DNA of 64,000 nucleotides from Symsagittifera roscoffensis (taxonomy: Eukaryota; Xenacoelomorpha; Acoela; Convolutidae). The notes beneath the pieces were generated by a model. The model was given only the letters and a program-made list of their open reading frames with translations, was not told the origin of the DNA and did no database searches. The translations under genes and the position numbers were made by a program. Below, in pieces: positions 47,001 to 59,000 of this stretch. The number at the start of each line of letters is the position of its first letter. Position 1 is the first letter of the stretch. Where the stretch lies: contig NC_087062.1 in NCBI RefSeq assembly GCF_963678635.1, positions 99,437,705 through 99,501,704 on the forward strand. Direction: 5' to 3'.

Positions 47001-50000
47001 ATGCATAATTTATCCATAATTTCGCTTTTTGCTTTCCAATTTATTGCATGCAAAACTGTGTCTTTTTGTACGTGGTACTACTTTTGCTGCATGAAATTGG
47101 CAATCTATTAGCATATATTAGCTTTATTCGTGGCTGGTTTTTGGGCTTCGCCTCTGTGTAGAAAGTTACCCTCCCAATTCTGAGATTTTGAAATCAATAT
47201 AAAAAATGGGCTATGAAAAGCTCCCCTGCACAAGCGACCACAACCGCAAATTGGACACAAAAACAGTTCAGACTCTCGGAAAAGTCATAAAGTTGAAAAA
47301 AAATGAAAGTTTGACTTTTCTCGAAAACTACTCTCCCCCAAATCGGAGAAGTCAAATTCAATCGAAAAAACTGGTTGAGGTAAGCTTTCCTACGAAAGGG
47401 CTACGCACCGTTTTTTTGACGCAACAAGCAATGGCTCTCAGAAATTTTTTGATTCTTTGTCTTTTCTTACAAACTAGGAATCTAGTACAATTGCGAGCTA
47501 GCGAGCGAAGTTTAATTGTAAGAATCTACTTTTGCCCAAGCAAAGTCCAAAATAAAAGTCCTCATTTGATAGTTTTTTTGCTATAATCACGATCTGTAGC
47601 TTTGAAAATTTCTTCTCATCTGTTCTCTGCTTGAATGCTGGCTATTGTTTGCCGATCTAATTGCCATGAGACTACTAATCTACTGGTCAGAGGTTCGATG
47701 CTGCACTTAGCACTAGCTTTATTTTTGTTTTGTTGGCATTTTTGCTGCATAAACTTGGCAAATTTTTAGCTTCTGTAGTTGCTTTATTGGTGGCTAGTAG
47801 TCAACCTTGAAGGAACGTGGAGCAGATGCGAGGACGTGAGACTCATAATCTAGAATATATTTCTCTACCTTTTTTATTTCATTTTTGTAGCTGCTTTCTG
47901 TCGTTTTTTCGCATGTGTTTGCGACGTGCAGCTGCAGCTTAGCTTGTGTTAGGTGGTTTTGAAATAATCATGTGCATTTTAATTTCTACTTAAAAAAATT
48001 AATGCGCCTTAAATCTAAGTCACTGAAAGCTTGATTAAAAAAACGTTGATATTCAACTTAGTAAGCTTTTTGTGTTAGAGTAATCATTTAGTTTATTAAG
48101 AAGTCGTCATATAGTTATACTGTCCGCGCAATGGCTTTGTGTTTTTTATACAGAATTGAATAATTAAAAAACAGTAGTTAATTTAGTTTTTTTCCTTTTG
48201 AATTAGCGAATTCAATTTGTTTTTAAATTCAAGGTGAAATATGAATCAGGGTCTTGAGTTATTAGTTTGAGGTAATCTTGGGTTGCCACAATATCTTTGT
48301 GGTCAGGGGTTGCGAATCTGCAAAATTCAGGGACTGCGAAGCTGCATAATGTCCAAAATCTGATTGCTCAAATATGGCAATTTTAGCAATACTTTCAAAA
48401 AAGGTACCGATAAAAACAATTTAAACTACAATTGACAGTCTTTCTGTTATTTGTGAGTTCGTCTAGTCGGATTTTGAAAATCCGATTTGGTAAATTTTTT
48501 TGAATATAGTTATCAAACGGTTTTGGCTAATGTTAACGGTAAAATATGTTTTTAGGGCTCCTGCTCAATTGTTGATGGCTCAGTAGCCGCTCGGTAAATG
48601 AAAATTGTTTTAAATGCTGGTTGTTGCCTTGCTATAAAAGAATCGATTAACGTAATTCAGACTCGTATATAGGTCGCGATGATTTTTTTTTTCGTTTTTT
48701 TTTTTCAGGCTCAAATTAACTGTATCGCGGTTTGACTTTTGATTTTTTTTTTCAGTTCAGTTCACTTAATTGTTAAAAGGAAGGCAGACTCCACTATCGA
48801 ACAGCAAAAATGTAAAGGTAACAAAAAACGTGATCGACTTCTAGTTTCCAAATTGGAATTTAATTATCGAATTTCTCAGACAAATGAAAATTTTATCTAT
48901 TGATCAAGTTGTCTCAAATTGGGTTAATTTTGATCAAAAAGTGTCAATCATATATGTTTTTCTTTATATTTGAAAGCTGAGAGTTCTTCAAAAAAAATCT
49001 GTCCTAGGTTTTTTAATTTTTTCTTGCGTTCATTGACTTTTCTTCAACTGTCTGTTGGTTGTCCTTTTTATTTTTTTTTCAATAGTTTTAAGAACGTTAT
49101 TTCCGTCTCATTTTATTCGCTCCTTTTACAAAATGTTTTCTTTTACAAAATGTTTGATACAAAATGTTTTCTTTGTATCTCGTGTTGTACAGTGTAGAAC
49201 TAGAGCAGATCAACTGATCGTTCTCTACACTTTCGAAGTCGCTGCCCATGTTTGTTTTAAATATGATCTTTTTATCAACCTAATTTGACTTAAATGAAGT
49301 TATTTTTCTTCTTAAATGCCTGAATACAAACTTCAATACCTAATTTTGCATTTAATATATGGTTTCTGTGAGTTCTACGACGATGTTGTTTTTGGTGATT
49401 GCATTTTTATGAATCGATGAATGTAGTTCAGACACTTATATAAGTCGTGATCATTTTTTTTTCAGGAAAAGTCTTACAACGCTCTAATAACAGAAGAAGT
49501 ACTTTCATACCAATAGTTGCACAAATTATTGCCCTTTAGGTATATATGCTCAATTAAACTCATTTGCTAGAAGGTAGGCAAAATGCACGCTCATATGAAA
49601 GCTGAAATGGCGCGAAAAAACGTGTTCGATTTCTATCTTCAAAAGTCGAATTTCATTTTAAGATTTTCCAGCGGAATCAAAAGTTTTCCTTGTTGACCAA
49701 TTTTCTCAAATTGGGTTCGTTTTATCAAAAAGTGTCAATCAGTTTTTTTGACAATGACTCGTTTTTTTTCATAAGCTAGTCATTTTTCTTTAAATTCATT
49801 GACGCTTTTCCAATTGTCTAATGTCAATGTTTTTGACTTTAAATACTTTTTACTCTTGCTATTAGCAAGGTTGTTGCAACCGGGAACTATTCTTTTTTTT
49901 CAAGTAAACATTTTTCTCAGAATTCGCCCGTGAAAATCTGACACGTGTTTTATTTGCTTTTTATAAGTTCAAATTCAATCAACTATCCGGGGAACTGGCC

Positions 50001-53000
50001 TAGAGTTAACCCAATTGCTCAATACGACAAAGCCGGGTGTTTGATCCCAGTGAGGAACTGCTTGTTTTGCAAACTGAAAATTTTTGGCTATTTTAGATTA
50101 TTCTTTTTAGCATTCTGATTTTTTTTATTTTTCTTTTCATTCGATTTTAATCATAGTCGTTCTTTTTTTATCGCAAGTGGTGCGAAGCTCAGGTTCGCTT
50201 ATGTGTAAAAAAAATTTCATCGAGAAGGCCATAGAAATCATGCAAAAATGCTCTCAAAAACGTGTGATAACCCAGTCTGTTGTGGTACTTAAACTTAGGT
50301 ATTCTTTGTTTTAAAATAAACTATTTGAATTATTGCGGCAATGCTGGGTTTAGAATGCTCTTGCGAATCTGAATGTGCTGACGGACAGTGCAAATCGTGG
50401 AGTGTCCATATCTAGTTCAGCAATGCCCCCTATAGCTGGCGTAGGTGGTGGTGGCTACGCTAGCAGCAGTAGACTGAGTCGTAGTTCGGATGGCCGACGG
50501 GGAAGTCTGAGAGGCGGCACTGCAGCTGCCTCCTCTTTGCAGCAGCAGCAGCACCAATCGGGAGGCTCGTCTTCCAACGTCCTAATGAACGCTGCTATTG
50601 TTGCTGCCACGCCCTCCCAACCACCACTTCCTGGACAACACATGGGCGGTGGTCACAACACTTCGCCCGCAGCCCAGCAGCACCAACAGCAACAGATGAT
50701 GATGCTGAATCATCTGCAACAGGGTTTGAGTGGCGCCCATCCCCCTCCCCATATGGTTCCGCCCAATAACCTATGCCTCACCACCAACCACCCGCTGGGC
50801 GGAAGTTCCAACATGTCACGACACCGGGTTAGTTTCAAATTTTTCTCAAATTGAACGGTGTTAGTTTGACTCTGACAAAGATAATGAAGTGTCAATGAGC
50901 GTAGTGATGGGATGGCACGTATATAGTCAAGATGATTTTTTTTAATTTTTCAAGGAAAAAGTTATAGTTTGTTCACGCCCAAGTTTGATTGTTCGCTTTG
51001 ACTTTGATTTTTTTTTCAGTTTAGTTCATTTCTTTTTATTCCTCGTAAAAGGAAGACAAACTCGACTATCGAACAGCAAAAGTGTTGAGGTTACGAAAAA
51101 CGTGATTGACTTCTATTTTCGAAAGTGTATATTAATTTTCAGATTTTCCAGCAGAATAATTATTTCACCTATTGATGCAGATTTCTCAAATTGGGTTAAT
51201 TTCAGGCGCGGATCTAGGATTTTCTCGAGGGGGGATTTTCAAAAAAAATCTCGTCAACCTTTTGTCGACCTTTTTTTTATTAGGTCAACCATATTGACTT
51301 TTCGTGCTCTCTCAAAGCACTAAAAAGTCCCTTGAAAAAACATGCCAAAAAGCGTTTTAGGCACTTTTTGGAAAAAATTTTCCATAAAATTGCGTTTTTT
51401 CGGCGCGCGCTCCCCCTCAAAATTAGTATATATTGGCGCCTTCAGAAAACATTTAGGGTCCGTCACCAAAAATGGATATCTCAAAATAGTACACAGGGGT
51501 GACCCTTTGGGCCGGCAGGGGGTCGAATTACTGAAGGGGGGGGGCATCCGCCCCCACCCGTAAATCCGCCCCTGGTTAATTTTATCAAAAAAATGTCAAC
51601 CATGAATTGTTCTAGAATTCCGAAGTAATCTATCTATTTTTTTGAAAGTTGAAAATTTTTTCAATCAAAAAATGTGATTTTCTATGACACTCTTCTATAG
51701 ATAGTGATGATTTTTTTCTTCAGGAAAAAGTTTGATTATTCGCAGTTTTGTTTTTAAGTTCAGTTTATTTCTTTTGTTAAAAAGAAGGTAAACTGCCCTG
51801 TCGAACAGTAAATGTGATCGACTTTTAATTTCGAAAGTGGAATTTAATTTTCAGATATCCCAGCGGAGTAAAAACTTTACCTATTGATCCAGTTTTTTTA
51901 AAATTGAGTTTGAAAGTAGTTTTTTTTTACTATGAAATTTCAACGTTTTTTCAAAAATTAAGTCAGTTTTTTCTGTTTTTTTTGGGTTTATTGACTCTTT
52001 TTAAACTGTCTGTTGGCTATGTTAGTCGAATTTTCATCGGTTTGTTTTTGTCCAAAATTTTGTCACCTTAGTTTTTTGCTCATTTTTTTGTTCAGTTGCT
52101 CATTATAAGCTTATTTGGAAGTTCAGTGCATTCAGTACTCAGGGTCTTGATTTATAAAGTGATTGGATGGATGCTTTTTCGAACTACCAATCCAGAGTTT
52201 TCGTTTTTGACGTGTTTGTCTGAAATTTAAACAGCTTACTTTTGTCGATTTTTGTTCAATTGCTCATGAAAAGTGTATTTGACACCCGTTTTGAGAATTG
52301 TCTGCATACTAATGAGTTTGAACTTTTTTGATTGTTTGTTTTGTTTTTTGTTATAATGTTTTGCAGTTTTGACGCTGAATAAACTGCAATTCCCGATAAC
52401 TAAAAATAACAGAAAGCTCTCTATATTCTATTGATAAGCGGTATTTCGCTTCAACAATAGAAGTTATCAAAACAAACGTTTTTTTTTGTTTTCCGATTTC
52501 CTTGATAATGTCTTCTATTGATTTGCTCGTATCTTACGCTTCTAGTTATTTTGTCTGTAAATTTAATTGTGGAGAATAGTGATTATCTGAAAGTATGATT
52601 TAATCAGGTTGCAATATTTTGGAAAAAGCAGTATGAATTATTTACTCAGCCTCGAATTTTTTCTTTTCAACCGAAGCAAAATCTTACTACGAATCCTTCT
52701 TTCTAGCTCAAGTCGCATAGTTAGTGCCCTTTTCTCAAAAGTGACAAATTTAGTGTCTGTCTTGCTGGTATTTGGTAAATACCTGCCAATATTTTAGTGG
52801 CTGTCGTTTGAAGGCAGGATGTGCATTAAGCTTAACTTCCAAGGCAGTAATCTCCATGCTTAGGCAGTAGACTAAAGTTTTATTTTTGCATATTTCAGTT
52901 TATTTAACTTTGCTATTGCTTTTTTTGCTATTTGAAAACTTCTATTTGCCATTTTTTGCTCGTCTGCGAAATGCAGCTTCGCTTATGTGTTACCTTAACG

Positions 53001-56000
53001 AGTAACTATGACATTGAAACGAATATTAGGCTTTTTCCGTTTCGGAAGACTTCTAGTCTTCTAAGTTTCGTCATTTTACAAATATATTTTCAGCTATTAC
53101 TTTTGCCCGTTTGGGTCAAAGGCACCGCCCATGCACGGGGAGAAATATTCGATAATTTCTTTCAGGTCATAAACGGTCATTTTGAAAACTGGTGTTTTCA
53201 TGCTGAAGCTTTTCATGTCTACTTTTATTCAGCTTTTTTACCACAGCACTTAGTTTCATGAAGATTCAGCTACTTCTATTTTGAAATGTATTTTAAGCAT
53301 TTCTATTGGTGCAGGCAATTGGGTGCCAAAATGTTCATTCAAAAAAGTTGCGTAACAATGTTGAATCAAAAACGTTTTTTTAAAAAAGAGTCGACGAACG
53401 TAGAGAAGCCTCTTACATAGTTCGTGGCGATTATTTAGTTTTTTTTAAAATTTCAGGCTCAAATTTATTTTTTTCGCCGTTTTATTTTTGATTTATTTTG
53501 AATTTCGTTTTTTTTTTACCTTTGTTTAAAGGAAGGCAACTCCACTATCGAGCAGCAAAACTGTAAAGGCACAAAAAACTTTATTGTTTTCTAGTTTCGA
53601 AAATGGACTTCATGTTTAAGATTAGATGAACATAGTTCAGACTCTTACATAGGTCGTGATGATTTTTTCAGGAAAAGTCTAAAAATTTGTTCAATCTCAT
53701 TTTTATTTTTTCGAGGTTGGAGTTTTGATTTATTTTTAAGTTAGCTGTTTACTTTTTTTAAAAGGAAAGCAAACTCCACTATCTAACGGCAAAAAAGTAA
53801 AGGCCCGATAAAACGTAATAACTTAATTGTTTCGATTGTTTCCTAGTTCCGAAAGTGGACTATATTTTTCTTGCGTCCATAGACTTTTTTCCAATTGTCT
53901 GTTGGCTTTGTTTAGATTTCCCAATGCACTAGAAAAAGACCATTTTGATCCAGTTTTCTCAAATGGGTCATTTCAACGAAAAAAGTGCCAATCATTAACT
54001 GTTTTTGAAATCCAAAGAGCTTCAACGTGATGTATTTTTTCTTCGAAACTTTAAAAAGTTTTTAATCATTTTTTGATTCTCTTGTTCTGTTACAGTTTTC
54101 GAACTGTCTTTTGGCCATGTTTTGAAGATATGAAGCTTGAAAGGAAATTCCACCTGCTATCATGTTATGTGTAGTTTTGGAAGTTTTAAAATTGCTAATT
54201 TGTTGGACTGATCTTAGTGCACTAAATACACAAGCAAAACTCTTTTTTCCAACCTAAGTCGCAAATAATGTTGCGATGCAAATATTGTTGCCACAAATGT
54301 GTCATTTTGATCCAGATATTAAGTACAGCCAATGCTAAGGATATTAACACAGACTATTGTATTACAAATAGCACTTTAGCTTCAAGGTATCATGGATCTG
54401 TAGCGTAGAGATAGGGAAGGAGACCCGCAAAAAAATAAGAGGGTTCGAACCTGGACAGGGTCGGATGGTTTTAATGCTCTTTTTCGTATACTAGTTAAAA
54501 TGCGTCCGCTCGTTTATTGGAGGAGTGTTAGTTGGTAAATTTCTTTTTTTTTTCAAATTTACAGGTACTGCTAATGCGTCATAATTGGCTTGCGTCACTT
54601 AGCAATTATGTAGGCTCATAATTGACGTGCGTCACTCAAGAAAGTTTGTAGAATCAAATTTTTTCTCATTCAGTTTTTTCCAGAAACGTTATTGATCATA
54701 TTTTTGCTTGTGTATGCGAAGTGCAACTTAGCCTCTGTCTGAAAGTTTTTTTTACCCTTGTCGATGATGTGCAACGCGTAAGTGCGAAGTACATGAGCGC
54801 AGCATATTAATCCAGATTTGAAAGCTTATCAAAATCATTCTCAATTTAATTGAGTCAAGCTCATTGGCCCCAATAGTTTTGCCACTAGACCCTTTCCAAG
54901 CTAATTTGTTTTAGTTTCTTTCATTTTTCAAGCCTTTAAAGTTTTACCGCCGTTTGTGCTGTTGTTTGCGAGTTCAGCTTCGATTCTCCGTGGAAGACCT
55001 AAAACAGTGACTAAGTGGCGGTTTCTCACATGCCATTTTTTGTCATTATGGCAAATATTTTTGTATCGCCCTGTGGTATCTGAATGATCTCAAAAATTGA
55101 GAAAATATCTGAGAGAAGTGTACTTTTTGAAAAGCACCTCATCAAAATTATCAGTGTTGTACTAGCTGTGAAAGATTTGTTGGTATCAATTCATGTGTTC
55201 GGGATGTGTTTGTGCCAAATGCATCGTCATCTGGCTTGGAAAGAAGTTTCAATTGTGCTCTAATTTCGATTCAATGCCATCTTATATCTCCATTGTAGCA
55301 TCACAGTTTATGCAGACAGTTAATATCCGGCCGGAGAGAATGGGCTAAAAGTAAATAGAAGCGGGCTAAATGGGTCATAAAGGACGTGATTGAAGAGCAA
55401 GCAAATCAGGCCCGTTTGGATTTGGAGGGAAAAGAAAAGCTGATCAAAAGTGGGTAGGCGGGTGGATTAATTGAATCATGTTGCTGTAGCGTAAGGTCTA
55501 GTCAAGTTGTTGAACAAAAGTAGTCAACATACTCTGTGGATCTAAACTCACAGGACAAACACCACGAAAAAACTGAAAGTTCAATACACCTTTTTCTCAA
55601 AATAAATTAATTTTAAACAAAATACGAGGTACATAGATGTTTGATTTCCAAAGGTGCAAAATGGATGTCATGCAATTTGCAGGTATTCCATCCTCCGCAG
55701 AAAATTGAATAGGTTTTTTGATATGTTTGATTATGAATCAGTCAGTTAGTTTGGGAGATTATATTGCAAACAAGTCCGATGAAGTTCTTGTCCTTGAAGA
55801 TGTTTCGCTTTTCGTCCTTCACAAATGTTTCATTGCCTAATTTGAGTTGGTCGAGTGTGCCTTTATGAAACATAATTGTGTTAAGGAATGTTTGGCAAGG
55901 TACTACTTTTGTAATTTTTTGGTTTTTCATAAATATGAATTTGGCGCTGCTGTTTATGTGAATTTTTAACGCTTTAATTCTGCAACATATTTTGTATAAC

Positions 56001-59000
56001 AAGTAGCTAGTTGTATAGCAAGGGGCGTCGGGCTCAAATTTTTCAATTGCGCCGTTCGAGGCATAGGGGCCAGTGAATTAGAAGTAGTGAATTAGAAGTA
56101 GTGAATTAGAAGTAGTGAATTAGAAGTAGTGAATTAGAAGTAGTGAATTAGAAGTAGTGAATTAGAAGTAGTGAATTAGAAGTAGTGAATTAGAAGTAGT
56201 GAATTAGAAGTAGTGAATTAGAAGTAGTGAATTAGAAGTAGTGAATTAGAAGTAGTGAATTAGAAGTAGTGAATTAGAAGTAGTGAATTAGAAGTAGTGA
56301 ATTAGAAGTAGTGAATTAGAAGTAGTGAATTAGAAGTAGTGAATTAGAAGTAGTGAATTAGAAGTAGTGAATTAGAAGTAGTGAATTAGAAGTAGTGAAT
56401 TAGAAGTAGTGAATTAGAAGTAGTGAATTAGAAGTAGTGAATTAGAAGTAGTGAATTAGAAGTAGTGAATTAGAAGTAGTGAATTAGAAGTAGTGAATTA
56501 GAAGTAGTGAATTAGAAGTAGTGAATTAGAAGTAGTGAATTAGAAGTAGTGAATTAGAAGTAGTGAATTAGAAGTAGTGAATTAGAAGTAGTGAATTAGA
56601 AGTAGTGAATTAGAAGTAGTGAATTAGAAGTAGTGAATTAGAAGTAGTGAATTAGAAGTAGTGAATTAGAAGTAGTGAATTAGAAGTAGTGAATTAGAAG
56701 TAGTGAATTAGAAGTAGTGAATTAGAAGTAGTGAATTAGAAGTAGTGAATTAGAAGTAGTGAATTAGAAGTAGTGAATTAGAAGTAGTGAATTAGAAGTT
56801 TGCTTCTCTTGAAACCGATTTTTGGTCAAACATTTGCTCCAAGAAGTGATATTGAATGTGAAGTTTGCAACCACTCGAGATTTGAACTCATTTCGTTGTT
56901 GAGTCATGAACGCGAAAGTTCGTTACAAATGATTAGGCTCGCGCTGGCACACTGCAGGAATTTGTAATCAATAGCAAACAGTTCGGACAGACAAAATTAA
57001 TTTAAAAAAGCAACTTATTTTGGGAAAACTTTGCATGCAAAAATTAAATTATCAGGCCGACTTTGTGGCGCAAGGTTGTCTGAAAAAAAATTGCGTGCAA
57101 AAATCTGTCAAAATGGAACGGTTGCTCTTTTTTTAATTCTGTCTGTGCGAACTTTTTGCAACTCTCTATAATAGAATGAATTGATGAGTTTTGTGTTGAT
57201 TTGCAGGTGGACACTTCGCCTTACGGTAGCTACCTGCTGCCCCCTGGGGGAGGGGCAACCAGTAACGACAACAGCTGGAGGAGGTAAGTGCTAGCCATGT
57301 CTCTACACTTAATATTTGTGCTGCTTCAATATTTGTGTCAACTTGTTTTTTTTCAGGGAAAATTGGTTCTTGCAAGTTTGATCTTTCACTGTTGGACTTT
57401 TTTTCAGACCAACTCGAATTAATTTGCTAGAAGGAAGACAAGCTATTCAGCAACAAAAGTTTAAAGGTCACAATAAACGTAATCAACTTCTGATTTCGAA
57501 AGCGGGTTTTAATTTTCAGATTTCTCAGCGAAATAAAAAAAATACCTAAGGATCCAGTTTTTCTCAAATTGGATTAATTTTATCAAAAAAGTGCCAATCA
57601 TAAATTGGGCTGAAAATTCAAAGAGCTGAAAAGGCATATATTTTTTTGTCAATTCGAAAGTTAAATTTTTTTTCAAAAAACTATTTAAGTTTTTCTGTTT
57701 TCTTGCGTTCATTGGCTTTTTTCCAACAGTATTTTGGCTATGCTCAAGTTTAGGTCATTTCCTTTGTTAAAATTACCGCAAATTTCACTATTTCGAACAG
57801 CAAAAGAGTAAAGGTCGCGAATGACCTAAAATGTTTCAAGTTTCAAAGATGAACTGTTATTGTCTGAATTTCCGCTAGAATGAAAACATTTTTATCAATC
57901 CGGTTTTATCTAAAATGTATGACTTAGAAAAAAAATGCCAATCATAAGAAGTTTTTGAAATTCAAAGAGCTTTAGCGTGATGTTTTTTTCTTCGAAGTTC
58001 GAAAGTCGAAAGATGTTTAGTTAACTTAAGTAAGTCTGTTCAAAAAAGTAAATCGACTTACACGCGTCTACAAATTTCTCGGTCGGAGCTCCTGTAGTCA
58101 ATTATAGTCCTCTTGTCATTAATACATCATATCGGGATGCGTTCAGTAAAGCGAGTATCAGATATTTACCAGATGAGGTAATCGAATTACGTAATTATGA
58201 TTTAGAATCTTTCATGAGCTTAAATGAAAAAATAAATATTGGAAGGTTCATAAAAAGAGCCAGTTTACTTCAAATTTTGTTCAAGTTTTTGTATTGGGGA
58301 AGAAAACTAACTTTCTGCACAAATCTGAGACTTGAATTCATGTGATTGTAATTGAATGATGCGTTGATTGTGGAGTATCTGTTTACTTATCTGGTACACT
58401 CGTTTTCGGTTTATTAGAGATCGGTTTGCTGAACTACCACCGTACAAAACATGCATGTTTAGATACTTGATGAAATGAATGTTCTTTTTTGTAGGACAAT
58501 ATCCGACTCGAGGCTATACGAAAGTGCCTCGCAGCCGAGGAGGGTGCCGATGGTCCCCGGAGCTCCCTTCGGCTCCGAAAGGGGTCCGGGACCTGCTCCT
58601 CGGCTCTCCCTCTCCAAGTCTAAGTCCCCCTCCAATCGCAGCATGTATTCGGGGGCAACAGGCAGAGCGGGCGACAAGAGGAAAATGTCAGATGATCAGC
58701 AGATGATGACCAGCTACCACAGGGAAATCATGAAATCGTTAGTACCCACACTCTTTCCCGCAGTAGATATAGTTGGTGCGAATACTTCACTAAATGAAGA
58801 GAAGGAATTATGGCGTATGGTGTTTTTTTCCTCCCGTTTTGACTACCTTAAACAAGCTCGTAGTGGTCAAGTGTAGTTTTAATGAGGGATTTGGATTCCA
58901 AAAAAAATCAAAAGTTCTCTGTTGAAAAAATTCGTCAGAATACTACCAGCAAAAATTGAAAAGACGAACTTTGCTTGGTGTTTGTGTTTTGTCGGCTTAG

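Larger units (their letters stand above)
46593..50353 (+). other. CRTC intron 2
   Basis: 3761 bp. Holds two copies of the intron repeat, a tRNA-like/SINE sequence near 49988, and a second weaker tRNA-like stretch at about 47652-47708. A 126-codon frame at 47206-47586 has no recognisable features and no link to CRTC. Confidence 0.7.
50828..57206 (+). other. CRTC intron 3
   Basis: 6379 bp, the longest intron seen. Contains four intron-repeat copies, the hAT-type element, a SINE and the 14-bp minisatellite, listed separately. A purine-rich patch at 55300-55460 has no supported exon. Confidence 0.75.
57284..58494 (+). other. CRTC intron 4
   Basis: 1211 bp. Contains two intron-repeat copies. The part from 58060 to 58494 shows nothing recognisable. 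Confidence 0.75.

Noticed and set aside
47206-47586. 126-codon frame in CRTC intron 2 as a nested gene
   Set aside because: No recognisable motif, composition typical of the intron, and no supporting splice or start context.
54388-54491. Functional tRNA gene
   Set aside because: Box A and box B are present but the 5' and 3' ends do not form an acceptor stem. The near-identical partner at 63899 indicates a SINE.
55290-55460. Extra CRTC exon in intron 3 (after cattgtag)
   Set aside because: All three frames stop quickly, and exons 3 and 4 already join in phase with the expected protein order.
56072-56799. CRISPR-like array
   Set aside because: Units are contiguous 14-mers with no spacers, in an animal intron. 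It is a minisatellite.
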